Source of the DNA: Palsa-465 sp963800475
GTDB lineage: Bacteria > Actinomycetota > Thermoleophilia > Solirubrobacterales > Solirubrobacteraceae
Length of the DNA stretch: 64,000 nt
Reading direction: 5' to 3'
Assembly: GCA_963800475.1 (NCBI GenBank)
Contig: CAWDAZ010000001.1
Location: 496,001-560,000, forward strand
In this document: positions 42,198 to 50,026 of the stretch, one piece after another
Position numbering within the stretch: position 1 is the stretch's first letter
Layout: each line of letters begins with the position of its first letter
Notes under the pieces: generated by a model
What the model was told of the DNA's origin: nothing
Seen by the model: the letters and a program-made list of their open reading frames with translations, nothing else
Database searches by the model: none
Program-made: the position numbers and the translations under genes

Positions 42198-43244
42198 ATG
42201 CCCGAACGGCCCGAAAGCGTCGCCCGCCGCACTGCGCTGCAGCAGCGCCTGCGCGCCCGTCACGAGCTGCGGCTGTTCACCCGGCGGCTGGGGATTCTGT
42301 TAGCGGCGCTGGTGGTGATCATCGTCGCGGGCTCGGTCGGGTATGCGGCCGGCGAGGGGACCTCGCTCGGCTACGGGTTCGAATGGACCCTCGACACGAT
42401 CACCACGGTTGGCGCGATCCCCAATCCGAACGACACCGGCGCGAGGGTCCTGAAGGTCCTGCTCGAGATCATCGGCATAGGTACGCTGTTCTACGGGCTC
42501 GTGACGATCGCGGAGTTCTTCGTCTCGGGCCAGCTCAGCGGCATGCTCGAGGAGCGCCGCATCCAGAAGATGATCGACTCGTATTCAGACCATTACATCG
42601 TCTGCGGGTTCGGCCGCGTCGGGCGCCAGGTCGTGCGAGACCTCCGCGCGTCGGGAGTCGCTCATGTGGTGATCGACCCGAACCCCGAGAACCGCGAGAT
42701 CGCCGCGGATCTCGGCGTTGCGTACATCGAGAGCGTGGCCGCGGACGACGAGGTGCTGAGGTCGGCCGGAATCGAGCGTGCGCGAGCGGTGATCGCGTGC
42801 GTGGACTCGGATGCCGAAAACATCTTCATCGCGCTGACCGCGCGCGAGCTGCGCTCCGACATCCGGATCGTGGCGCGGGCCTCTGTCGAGGAGTCGGAGA
42901 AGAAGCTGCTGCGCGCGGGCGCGGACCGGGTGATCTCGCCGTATAAGACCTCCGGCGCCGAGATGGCGCGACTGGCGCTGCATCCCCAGGTCGGAGCGGT
43001 GCTCGAGTTCGAGGACCTGCGGATGGAGGAGATCGTCGTGACGCCCCCGTGTGAAGGGGAGGGCAAGACGATCGAGGCCGTGCGGGGCGCGTCGGTGATC
43101 GTTGCGCTGCGTCGGCAGGGCGGGCGCCTCGAGGCGCAGCCCGCGCCGCAGACCGTGATCGGGGCCGGTGACGTGATGGTGGCGCTGGGACCGGCTGACG
43201 CACTCGAGCGTCTCGAGGGTCTGTTCGAGCCCGAGGGCGGGTGA
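42198..43244 (+). CDS. Ion-channel-like protein with TrkA-N (RCK) domain (348 aa)
   Basis: N-terminal two-helix pore module: helix 1 ILLAALVVIIVAGSVGYAA near residue 35, pore region with TITTVGAIPNPND near 66-78, helix 2 VLLEIIGIGTLFYGLVTIA near 95. The cytoplasmic part is an RCK domain: IVCGFGRVGRQVVRDL Rossmann loop near 137, then a TrkA-C-like end (VVTPPCEGEGKTI, VIGAGDVMVALG). The pore lacks the TVGYGD potassium filter: the second Gly of GYG is replaced, reading TTVGAI. Ion selectivity may therefore differ, or the protein may be a ligand sensor. Coupled to argS by a stop/start overlap. Confidence 0.85.
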   Translation: MPERPESVARRTALQQRLRARHELRLFTRRLGILLAALVVIIVAGSVGYAAGEGTSLGYGFEWTLDTITTVGAIPNPNDTGARVLKVLLEIIGIGTLFYGLVTIAEFFVSGQLSGMLEERRIQKMIDSYSDHYIVCGFGRVGRQVVRDLRASGVAHVVIDPNPENREIAADLGVAYIESVAADDEVLRSAGIERARAVIACVDSDAENIFIALTARELRSDIRIVARASVEESEKKLLRAGADRVISPYKTSGAEMARLALHPQVGAVLEFEDLRMEEIVVTPPCEGEGKTIEAVRGASVIVALRRQGGRLEAQPAPQTVIGAGDVMVALGPADALERLEGLFEPEGG

Positions 43245-44887
43245 TGGGCTCGGGCGGCCCGCTGCACGAGCTGGACACGCGCGTCCGGTCGGCCGCAGCG
43301 GCGGTCCGCGGCGGGGACGCCCGCCCGGCCGAGGAGATCCGGCTCGAGCGCTCGCGCCGCGAGGGACAGGGCGACTACTCGACCAACGCCGCGATGCTGC
43401 TCGCCCCGGCGCTCAAGGAGCCACCGAGGGACGTCGCCGAGCGGATCGCCGAGCAGCTCTCGGGATTGCTCGGCGAAGACCTCGAGCGGACCGAGGTCGC
43501 GGGTCCAGGGTTCCTGAACCTGTTCCTGACCGACGACTGGCACCGCCGGGCGCTCGCGGCGGTGCTCGAGGCCGGCGACGCGTTCGGCGGCGGAACGGCG
43601 GACCCGGCCGAGCGGATCCTGATCGAGTTCGTGTCCGCCAACCCGACCGGCCCACTCGTTGCCGCCAGCGGCCGCCACGCGGCGTACGGCGACGCGCTCG
43701 CCCGGATCCTCGCGCACCAGGGGCACGCCGTCTCACGCGAGTACTACTTCAACGACGCGGGCAACCAGATCCGCCTGCTGGGCGAATCGGTCCGGGCGCG
43801 CGCCATCGGCGAGGAGGTGCCGGAGGGTGGCTACCAGGGCGACTACGTGGCCGAGCTCGCGGCGGAGATCCCGGACGCGGCCACGCTTCCGGCCGACGAG
43901 CTCGCCCCGAGCACGGTCGCGATCCTGCTTGCGCAGATCAAGACGACGCTCGAGCGCTACGGCGTGCAGTACGACGCGTTCTTCAGCGAGCGCACCCTCC
44001 ACGCAGGATCACCGAGCGCGCTCGAGCGGGCGCTTGCCTCGCTCGAGACCAGCGGTCACGTGTACCGGTCCGAGGGCGCCACGTGGCTGCGAACCACCGA
44101 GTTCGGCGATGACAAAGACCGGGTCGTGGTGCGCTCGAACGGCGAGCCGACGTACCTCGCGGCGGACATCGCGTACCTCGAGAACAAGCGCGAGCGCGGC
44201 TTCGATCGCCAGTTGCTGCCGGTCGGCGCCGACCATCACGCGTACGCGCGGACGCTGAAGGCTGCGATGGCCGCGCTCGGCGGGGACCCCGACAGCGTCG
44301 AGTCGCCGATCATCCAGTTCGTGCACCTGGTCCACGAGGGCGAGGCGTTCGCGATGTCGAAGCGGCGCGGCGACTTCGTGACACTCGACGATCTGCTCGA
44401 CGTGATCGGCGTCGACGCGACCCGCTTCTTCATGCTGCGCAGCTCGCACGACCGGACCCTGGATCTGGACGTCGAGCTGGCGCGGTCCCAGTCGGCCGAG
44501 AACCCGGTCTACTACATCCAGTACGCCCACGCCCGGATCTCCTCGATGCTGCGGCGGTTCGGGGAGGGGCGGGTCGCCGCTGCCGCCGCGTCCTGGTCGG
44601 GGTGGGGCGACGGCGAGCTCGATCCGCGCGAGCGCAACCTGGTCAAGAAGCTCGTCTCGTTCCCCGAGGAGGTTGGTGAGGCCGCGGAGCGGCGGGGTCC
44701 GCATCGGATCGCGGGCTATGCGCTCGAGCTCGCGCGGGACTTCACCGCCTTCTACGAGCACTGCCGGGTGGTCGGGGCCACGCCGGAGACGGTCGAGTCG
44801 TTCAGGGTTGCGCTGTCGGTCGCGTCGCAGCGCACGATCGCGCTGTCGCTCGGGCTGCTCGGCGTGAGTGCGCCCGACGCGATGTAG
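43244..44887 (+). CDS. argS: Arginyl-tRNA synthetase with degenerate HIGH motif
   Basis: Class Ia synthetase charging tRNA-Arg. Order: N-terminal Add1-like domain (GQGDYSTNAAMLLAPALK, GPGFLNLFL), catalytic Rossmann domain, and anticodon-binding helical domain with the DALR signature region (HRIAGYALELARDFTAFYEHCRV). The family anchors SANPTGPL, REYYFNDAGNQIRLLG and the KMSKS-equivalent FAMSKRRGDFVTLDDLL are present. The HIGH motif that follows GPL normally reads HVGH; here it is VAAS (near residue 139), lacking both His. Some synthetases of deep-branching actinobacteria may share this. Start ATG 43244 overlaps the channel stop; GTG 43241 is the alternative. Confidence 0.93.
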   Translation: MGSGGPLHELDTRVRSAAAAVRGGDARPAEEIRLERSRREGQGDYSTNAAMLLAPALKEPPRDVAERIAEQLSGLLGEDLERTEVAGPGFLNLFLTDDWHRRALAAVLEAGDAFGGGTADPAERILIEFVSANPTGPLVAASGRHAAYGDALARILAHQGHAVSREYYFNDAGNQIRLLGESVRARAIGEEVPEGGYQGDYVAELAAEIPDAATLPADELAPSTVAILLAQIKTTLERYGVQYDAFFSERTLHAGSPSALERALASLETSGHVYRSEGATWLRTTEFGDDKDRVVVRSNGEPTYLAADIAYLENKRERGFDRQLLPVGADHHAYARTLKAAMAALGGDPDSVESPIIQFVHLVHEGEAFAMSKRRGDFVTLDDLLDVIGVDATRFFMLRSSHDRTLDLDVELARSQSAENPVYYIQYAHARISSMLRRFGEGRVAAAAASWSGWGDGELDPRERNLVKKLVSFPEEVGEAAERRGPHRIAGYALELARDFTAFYEHCRVVGATPETVESFRVALSVASQRTIALSLGLLGVSAPDAM

Positions 44888-44896
44888 CCGCGAGCG

Positions 44897-45382
44897 TCAG
44901 CCGCGAAACGCGGCGAGGTCCTCGTCGAGCCGCTTGGCGTCGGCGTCGGTCGGCGGCGGCGCGTTCGCCTGCGGGGCCGCCGCCTTGGCCGCCCGGGTGC
45001 GCCGGCGCCAGCGGGGCAACGCGAACGCGAGGATGCCGACACCGAGCAGCACGATCGCCGGGGGCAGGACGTAGACCGTGAGGTTGAAGCCGTGGGCGGG
45101 CGGCTTGCCGAGCACCTGGGGGCCATATTGGGCGACCAGCTGCCGCTCGATCTGGGGTTTGGTCAGACCCTGCGCGATCAGGCCGCGGATGTAGTTGCGC
45201 TCGGCCTCGGCCTGGGGCGACTCGGCGACCGCGAGCGGCTCGCGGCACGACGGGCACATCACGTCGTTCTCGATGTCGGTCAGCGACGCCCGCGCGGGAG
45301 CGGCGGCGGCGCTCGTCAGCAGGGGTCCGAACGCGCTGAGCGCGAGCAACGCTGTGGCGAACAATGCGGCCGCGCGCCTCAC
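44897..45382 (-). CDS. ccmH: CcmH/CycL/NrfF-type cytochrome c maturation protein (161 aa)
   Basis: Membrane-anchored thiol protein keeping apocytochrome c haem-site cysteines reduced. Signal/anchor helix, then the family block with the CxxC motif: DVMCPSCREPLAVAESPQAEAERNYIR (commonly LRCxxCQ), GLTKPQIERQLVAQYGPQVL, a second membrane helix (LPPAIVLLGVGILAFAL) and a basic, Ala/Pro-rich tail. Starts at a GTG overlapping the upstream ccmG-type stop by 4 nt (GTGA). Other ccm genes are not in the window. Confidence 0.88.
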   Translation of the reverse strand: MRRAAALFATALLALSAFGPLLTSAAAAPARASLTDIENDVMCPSCREPLAVAESPQAEAERNYIRGLIAQGLTKPQIERQLVAQYGPQVLGKPPAHGFNLTVYVLPPAIVLLGVGILAFALPRWRRRTRAAKAAAPQANAPPPTDADAKRLDEDLAAFRG

Positions 45383-45933
45383 GCCGACTCCAGGAGGAAC
45401 CTGGCGACCGTCTGCCGGAGCCAGTTGCCGGCGAGCTGGTAGCGGCGCAGCGCGACGATCCGGCCCCGGCGGTCGATCACGAACGTCTCCGGGACGCCGG
45501 TCGTGCCGAATGAGCGGACGAAGTTCCCGTTGACGTCGCGGATCACCGGATAGGTGATGTGGTTTCGGCGCACGAACGCCTCGGAGTCGTTCGAGTTGTC
45601 GAGGTAAGTGACGCCCAGGATCGTCGCGTCGTGCCTGGCGATCCGGTGCTGCTCTTGCTCGAGGATCGGGGCCTCGGCGACGCACGGCCCACACCACGAC
45701 GCGAACACGTTGAGGACGACGAGCTTTCCGCGCAGGTCGGCGAGGCTCGTCGTTCCCGTGGTGCTGAGGTTCGGGAGCGCCGTGTGGGCGTTCGGCGCGT
45801 TCGGATACGCGCGGCGCGCGACCGCCGCGTCGATCGACGAGTTGGTCTTCTGGCTGCTGATCCCGAACGCCAGCAGCGCCAGCAGCGCGACCACGACCGC
45901 GACCACGATGCCGGGAATCAAGAAGCGGCGCAT
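45379..45933 (-). CDS. Membrane-tethered thioredoxin, CcmG/ResA/DsbE type (184 aa)
   Basis: An N-terminal anchor helix (FLIPGIVVAVVVALLALLAFG) precedes a TlpA-like thioredoxin domain: LADLRGKLVVLNVFASWCGPCVAEAP with the redox CGPC near residue 84, then GVTYLDNSNDSEAF, and cis-Pro in GTTGVPETFVIDRRGRI. It delivers reductant to CcmH/apocytochrome c outside the membrane. Forms a two-gene unit with ccmH. Confidence 0.9.
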   Translation of the reverse strand: MRRFLIPGIVVAVVVALLALLAFGISSQKTNSSIDAAVARRAYPNAPNAHTALPNLSTTGTTSLADLRGKLVVLNVFASWCGPCVAEAPILEQEQHRIARHDATILGVTYLDNSNDSEAFVRRNHITYPVIRDVNGNFVRSFGTTGVPETFVIDRRGRIVALRRYQLAGNWLRQTVARFLLESA

Positions 45934-45993
45934 GGCCCGACTTAGGGTAGATGACGGGCGGCGCGAGCCAGCGCAGCACGCCGGCTGCTGGAT

Positions 45994-46164
45994 TCAGCGC
46001 GTCACCGCGATGACGATCACGATCACCACCACCACCACAAGCCCGGCGGCCGCGATGCTGACCGGTCGCTGCCGCCGCCAGAACTCGGGATCGGCGCGAT
46101 CACGTGTGTAGCGACCCTCGGGCGGCGTGCCGACCCAATCGTCCTCATCGTCGTAGGGGGCCAT
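45994..46164 (-). CDS. Small single-helix membrane protein (56 aa)
   Basis: A short reading frame begins MAPYDDEDDWVGTPPEG, continues with a basic stretch (RYTRDRADPEFWRRQRP) and ends in one hydrophobic helix of repeated Val/Ile (SIAAAGLVVVVVIVIVIAVT) before a TGA. The acidic-then-basic head and C-terminal anchor look like a real tail-anchored mini-protein. No family recognised. It lies upstream of the ccmG-type gene on the same strand, 60 bp away. Confidence 0.5.
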   Translation of the reverse strand: MAPYDDEDDWVGTPPEGRYTRDRADPEFWRRQRPVSIAAAGLVVVVVIVIVIAVTR

Positions 46165-46267
46165 CGGGGTCAGGCTACCCGTGGTCGTCAGGGCCGCGGG
46201 ATGGGATCGCCCGTGCCGAGCGGCCCGACCGCGATTCCGGGGAGCTTGAGCGCCTTGAAACCCGCTC

Positions 46268-47020
46268 CTACTCGGCCGCCGTCGGCGTTCCCGGCGGTCC
46301 GAGAATCACGTCCACCGTGCGCTTGCGCCGGGCGGCGATCCGCGCAAACCGTGCGCGCGAGCGCTGAAGCTTCTTGTCCTTGTAGAACCGGCGGGCCCAG
46401 AGGGATCGTGGCGCTGCGAGCCGGATCGCTGCAACCAGTGACACGAAGGGGATGAACATCCCGATCATCCCCATCATCGGCTTCCCTTTGAGGATCGCAA
46501 GCAGGGCCAGAACCAGCACGATCGCCACCGCGATCGTCAGCGTTTCGATCGAGGCGGCGTTCTTCGGTACGTCGAATGGGGCTACGCCGACCACGATCAG
46601 GCTTCCGAGCATGGTGGCCACGACCACCGCGTCAAACGACGAGCGCCCCTCCTCTGCCCAGTACACGTCCTTGAGATGTATCCAGAGCGCGAATTCGTCG
46701 AGCGTCAGTCCCGCCCCGATTCCGAACAACGCAGCGAGGATCTCCTCCCAGGGACTCCTGGCCCTCGTGACGAAGCTGAGGAAGCCGGCGAGGAGCACCA
46801 GCACGATTCCCCACACGAGGTGATGCAGGTGCAGGCCGCCCCCCGTCGTCACGCTCCCCGGCCACCACGGCACGCGCGGGCTGCGCATCAGGCGCGCACT
46901 CGTGCGGATGAACAGGAACGAGATCAGGAACGCGCCCAGCAGTACGAATCCCGCTCGTTGCTCGGGTACGTCGAGAAGATGTGACGGGAGCTTGAGATGG
47001 AACGCGATCGTGCCCGGCAT
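46268..47020 (-). CDS. Polytopic membrane protein of unknown function (250 aa)
   Basis: About six transmembrane helices (for example AGFVLLGAFLISFLFI, LVWGIVLVLLAGFLSFV, ILAALFGIGAGLTLDEFALWI, LIVVGVAPF). A conserved-looking GGLHLHHLVWGI with four His close to the membrane and a DEFALWIHLKDVYW segment suggest a metal or haem site, but no family was recognised. The C-terminus is strongly basic (RRFYKDKKLQRSRARF). It is the last core-like gene before the tRNA-associated island. Confidence 0.7.
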   Translation of the reverse strand: MPGTIAFHLKLPSHLLDVPEQRAGFVLLGAFLISFLFIRTSARLMRSPRVPWWPGSVTTGGGLHLHHLVWGIVLVLLAGFLSFVTRARSPWEEILAALFGIGAGLTLDEFALWIHLKDVYWAEEGRSSFDAVVVATMLGSLIVVGVAPFDVPKNAASIETLTIAVAIVLVLALLAILKGKPMMGMIGMFIPFVSLVAAIRLAAPRSLWARRFYKDKKLQRSRARFARIAARRKRTVDVILGPPGTPTAAE

Positions 47021-47082
47021 GCATTCCTAGCTTCGCACGTGGCGAGGAGGCGAGGCCCGTCCCGAGATCTCGCGCGCGCGAA

Positions 47083-47119
47083 GACGTAGCTCAGTTGGTA
47101 GAGCGTCGGCTTCCCAAGC
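47083..47119 (+). pseudogene. 5' half of tRNA-Gly(CCC), left boundary of the older insertion
   Basis: 37 nt identical to the intact tRNA at 55983-56055, from the acceptor stem through D arm and anticodon loop (ending TTCCCAAGC). The first acceptor bases are altered and nothing after the anticodon resembles a tRNA 3' half. It reads as the original tRNA locus cut at the anticodon arm by integration. Confidence 0.75.
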
Positions 47120-47389
47120 GTCTCACGTATGCTCGGCTCAGAGGTCGTTGCGAGCGGTTTCGGTCGTTCTTGCCCGCAGAATCAGCCCTTTCTGGTCCTG
47201 GATGCAGGGCTCTTAGGACGAGCAGCAAGCTCGTCACAAGCAGCTTGGACGCGTACGTGACAGGCGTGAGCAGCGAGGAGGCGTGATCGGCCCAGCCATC
47301 CTGCCCCGGTTGATGGCGCTCCTCGGGAGAGCAGGGCGCGCAGGGAAGCTCGGCGAGACGCGTACGAAGGAGCTCGAGGCCTCCGGCAT
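47120..47389. other. Non-coding stretch after the first tRNA remnant
   Basis: 270 bp between the tRNA remnant and the methyltransferase-like gene. Short open frames exist but none resembles a protein, and no integrase-type repeat (GGGCCAC) was seen. Base composition is noticeably less GC-rich than upstream. Confidence 0.4.
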
Positions 47390-48112
47390 ATGAACAGACT
47401 CCAGCATCTGTTCAACGTCGATGAACGGCTTGTCTTGAGAGACAAGTCGAAGGAGAGGCGCACGTCGCTCGCATATTGTCTCTTTGCTCCCTCCCAGTGG
47501 CGGTATGTCAGACGCTGGCTGGGCACGCACAGGGAAAGCCGTTCGCCGATCGAGGACGGAGTCGCGTGGGTTACCTACGGCGCACAGGAGCTTCTTGGGC
47601 AGATCATCACCGGGGATTTCAGACTGTTCGAATACGGCTCGGGTGGCTCGACCGTGTTCTACTCGGTGCGCTGCCGAGAGGTGATTTGCGTAGAGCACAA
47701 CCCGTACTGGCTCGATGTTGTGAGCACCGAATTGGAGCGCAGAGAGATCACGAATTGCACCCTGAGGTATCTACCTCCGACCCTCTCGGACGACACGAGG
47801 CACGACTACTTCCGCTCCTTGACAGAGCCTGATGTGAGCTTCAGCGACTACGTCCAGTCGATCGCCGATTACCCAGATGACCACTTCGATCTGGTCTCCG
47901 TGGACGGCAGATCACGCGTAGCCTGCGTAAGAGAGGCATACAGCAAGGTCAAGGACGGCGGATGGATCCTTCTCGACAACTCCGACAGGCCGGACTATTT
48001 CGAGGCCTCCCTGTTCATGAGAGACAAGGACGCCACGCAGACCGACTTCTTCGGCCTGGTCGGCTATGAGACGCCCTTATCGCAGACCACAATCTGGCGT
48101 GTGAACAAGTGA
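47390..48112 (+). CDS. Class I SAM-dependent methyltransferase-like protein (240 aa)
   Basis: Rossmann-like core: FRLFEYGSGGSTVFYSVR (glycine-rich motif I near residue 80), VICVEHNPYWLDVV (motif II with acidic residue), a long insert, then FDLVSVDGRSRVACVREAYSKV and GGWILLDNSD (motifs IV-V). It resembles putative methyltransferases found in polysaccharide and mobile gene contexts. Codon choice is visibly more mixed (AGA, TTG, ATA-type codons) than in neighbours, suggesting transfer. It is the only gene between the first two tRNA fragments. Confidence 0.65.
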   Translation: MNRLQHLFNVDERLVLRDKSKERRTSLAYCLFAPSQWRYVRRWLGTHRESRSPIEDGVAWVTYGAQELLGQIITGDFRLFEYGSGGSTVFYSVRCREVICVEHNPYWLDVVSTELERREITNCTLRYLPPTLSDDTRHDYFRSLTEPDVSFSDYVQSIADYPDDHFDLVSVDGRSRVACVREAYSKVKDGGWILLDNSDRPDYFEASLFMRDKDATQTDFFGLVGYETPLSQTTIWRVNK

Positions 48113-48209
48113 TGTGCCGCAGGACCCCGCCTCATGAAGCGATCTGCACTGGACAGGCGGCCTACGCCAAATGACCAGTCGCTGTACGGCCCTTAGAATC
48201 TGCCCCAGC

Positions 48210-48251
48210 GCGGACGTAGCTCAGTTGGTAGAGCGTCGGCTTCCCAAGCCG
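48210..48251 (+). pseudogene. Second 5' half of tRNA-Gly(CCC) (attL of element B)
   Basis: 42 nt identical to bases 1-42 of the intact tRNA-Gly, ending in the 3' strand of the anticodon stem (CCCAAGCCG) and then diverging. Upstream sequence (TTAGAATC...CAGC) also resembles that before the intact copy (CTAAAATC...CAGC), so the promoter was carried along. Fits an attachment site formed by an element inserted at the anticodon arm. Confidence 0.8.
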
Positions 48252-48363
48252 TACCGGCGTCGGGGACGGTTCACGACGTTCGGCACGAATCGCCTTTGTT
48301 TCCGGCGCTTTTCGCGTTGTTCAGCTTCTTGACGTGAAGCGCGTCCGGCGGGTGGTTCCGGGA

Positions 48364-48386
48364 CGTTTGGGCCACTATTGGGCCAC
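48364..48386. repeat. Left copy of 23-bp direct repeat (candidate integrase arm site)
   Basis: Contains two copies of TTGGGCCAC separated by 2 nt (48367-48375 and 48378-48386). The same 23-mer, with one change, is at 55925-55947 next to the intact tRNA. Paired short repeats inside both ends of an element are typical of tyrosine-recombinase arm sites. Confidence 0.6.
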
Positions 48387-48431
48387 AGATGATGTGGTCT
48401 GAGCGTCCGGATCGCTGGACAGAATCGGCCC

Positions 48432-48818
48432 GTGGCCGAGCGCCTTTACCGGAGCATGAAGACAGCCAGCGATGGGCGCCCGGAGGCGGGCCACACGGCT
48501 CGGACGCTTGGCGTCAGGCCCGGTACCGACATCCCCGTGGGCGTCAACGGTGTGGTCCTCCGCGGCGAGGGCGGCATGTCCGTCGCGCCGCACTCGCCCG
48601 GGATCCTGCCGGCGCACCGGCGACCACCCGAACACGGCGGGACGGGCAAGGACCCGATTTGGGAGCTCGACGTCGTCGAGCTCGGCGACGAGCTGCGCTA
48701 TCGCGAGGATCCGCTCATGCCCGGCGTTCACGGCTTCGTCGAGCCTGTGTTGCCGACGACGTTCGATGCATACGAGTCGGCAGTGTTGGCGACGCGTCGA
48801 GCGTGGCGTCTACTATGA
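48432..48818 (+). CDS. Tse2-like ADP-ribosyltransferase toxin candidate (128 aa)
   Basis: The GTG start keeps the N-terminal LYRSMK strand, which matches the conserved start of Tse2-type proteins. Further family-like blocks: HTARTLGVRPGTDIPV, GGMSVAPHSPG, LPAHRRPPEHGG, TGKDPIWELDVVELGDELRY, HGFVEPVLPTTFDAYESAL-type end followed by RAWRLL. Tse2 is a small NAD-using toxin fold known as a T6SS effector, with many free-standing relatives. No secretion signal is visible. It is followed after 7 bp by a 73-aa gene that may neutralise it. Assignment rests on motif memory, not on a search. Confidence 0.55.
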   Translation: MAERLYRSMKTASDGRPEAGHTARTLGVRPGTDIPVGVNGVVLRGEGGMSVAPHSPGILPAHRRPPEHGGTGKDPIWELDVVELGDELRYREDPLMPGVHGFVEPVLPTTFDAYESAVLATRRAWRLL

Positions 48819-48825
48819 CCTGACG

Positions 48826-49047
48826 ATGGCTACCACCGACGAATTCCGTGCCGCCCTTGCCTCGGAGAACCGCCTCGACGATCTTCGGCGCGCCGCCGAG
48901 CACGCGCTTTTGGCCGGCACGCCGCGCGAGCAGGTGGTCGCAAGGCTCGGGGCACTCAGGGCTGGCTTGCCCGACGGCGACGAGGACGTCGTGCTCGAGG
49001 TATTGGACTTCGTGACTGGTTGGTGCAGCCCGCACGTTCGGCTGTAG
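48826..49047 (+). CDS. Small helical protein, candidate antitoxin/immunity partner (73 aa)
   Basis: ATG 7 bp after the toxin-candidate stop. Predicted mostly helical: DEFRAALASENRLDDLRRAAEHAL, TPREQVVARLGALRAGLP, then an acidic conserved-looking DEDVVLEVLDFVTGWCSPH. The tight spacing and size ratio fit a toxin-partner pair. Similar VVLEVxDFxxGWCSP endings are remembered from hypothetical proteins of unknown role, so an independent function is possible. Confidence 0.55.
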   Translation: MATTDEFRAALASENRLDDLRRAAEHALLAGTPREQVVARLGALRAGLPDGDEDVVLEVLDFVTGWCSPHVRL

Positions 49048-49453
49048 GCGTCGGCGACTTACCCTGCTAGCGGTCGGGTCGCGGCTGCGGGACCCAGGCC
49101 GAGCTCCCCGGACGGCGCCGCTTCGAGGCCATGCGCAGCAAGGAGTGGGCGAGCACGTCATGCCCGGGTTTGGCGAATACGGGGTCTCTCGCGTCTGGCG
49201 CGGCTCGCCCTGCCTGTGCGTCGCCACGGGTATCTGTGGCTGACGGTGGCGCGTGGCCGCCTATGTCCGACACCGGTCGCGCTGAGCAACGGGCAGGGCA
49301 TCGACATCGTGGGTCGTTCGCGGTCCACGCGGTAGCGTTGCTCCGGGTGGGGCCGCAGACTTCCGGATCGTCGGGCTCGACCAGCAATCTCCTGACCGCG
49401 ATCAGGTTGCTCTCGCATACGTGCGCACCTGTGCGTTCGGGTCGGGCGAGCGC
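49048..49453. other. Intergenic stretch without recognised gene
   Basis: About 400 bp. Open frames on both strands have no recognisable domains and poor start signals. No tRNA, repeat or clear terminator was found. It may hold decayed cargo. Confidence 0.4.
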
Positions 49454-50026
49454 TTATGGTTCTTTGTTGGGGGGAGGCGGCGGTCCGTGCCGGACCATCC
49501 CGGTCTGACGTTCGACGCTGGCCATGCGCTCGGCGGGAATACGGGGGCCGTCCGACGGCGGCTGGAGCCACGACCACCGCGCCGGCTCGGCGAGTCCCCG
49601 CACCATGTCCTCGATCCCGGCTGGGGTGGACAGAACCAGCATCCGGGCCGTGTCAGACTCGACGCGGAAGGTGTGGGGCGTCCCTCCGGGCGCGAACACC
49701 ACATCGCCGACGCTGCAGCGGCGGGCCCTGGTCTTCACCCAGGCCGAAGGCTCTGAGCGATCGTCGGCGAGTTCCGGCTCGACGAGCCATGCGGTGAGCT
49801 CCCCTTCCAGGATGTAGAACGTCTCGTCCTGGGGGTGGGAGTGAAGCGGCGGAGCAGCGCCGTGGGGCAGAACGCTCTCCCACAGCGCGCATCTCCCTCC
49901 GGTCTGGCGCCCCTCGAGCTTGATCCGCGCGAGCGTGCCGAGGAACCAGAGGACCTCCCCGCGTCCGGACACCACCTGTGGCTCGGCGACCGGCGTCCCA
50001 GATCGATCGGTGATCGTAGGGCTCAT
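49454..50026 (-). CDS. Cupin-domain protein (190 aa)
   Basis: Single cupin barrel. The metal-site motifs are clear: PPLHSHPQDETFYILEGELTAWL (H-x-H...E) and GDVVFAPGGTPHTFRVESD (second-motif His). The rest is a Pro-rich tail (HGPPPPPNKEP). Cupins of this type are often dioxygenases or sugar-modifying enzymes, but the reaction is unknown. The ATG overlaps the stop of the upstream 125-aa cupin (ATGA), so the two form an operon. Confidence 0.82.
   Translation of the reverse strand: MSPTITDRSGTPVAEPQVVSGRGEVLWFLGTLARIKLEGRQTGGRCALWESVLPHGAAPPLHSHPQDETFYILEGELTAWLVEPELADDRSEPSAWVKTRARRCSVGDVVFAPGGTPHTFRVESDTARMLVLSTPAGIEDMVRGLAEPARWSWLQPPSDGPRIPAERMASVERQTGMVRHGPPPPPNKEP

Larger units (their letters stand above)
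47083..48251. mobile_element. Element A: older 1.1-kb tRNA-Gly insertion remnant
   Basis: Flanked by the first and second 5' halves of tRNA-Gly. It carries only the methyltransferase-like gene and no integrase or arm-type repeats. Could be a reduced relic of an earlier integration in tandem with element B, or a segment left by recombination between att sites. Confidence 0.5.

Noticed and set aside
47081..47126. Possible armless tRNA: AGACG before and CGTCT after the tRNA fragment can pair
   Set aside because: The anticodon stem would be lost and the 5-bp match is short; an integration remnant explains the sequence better.
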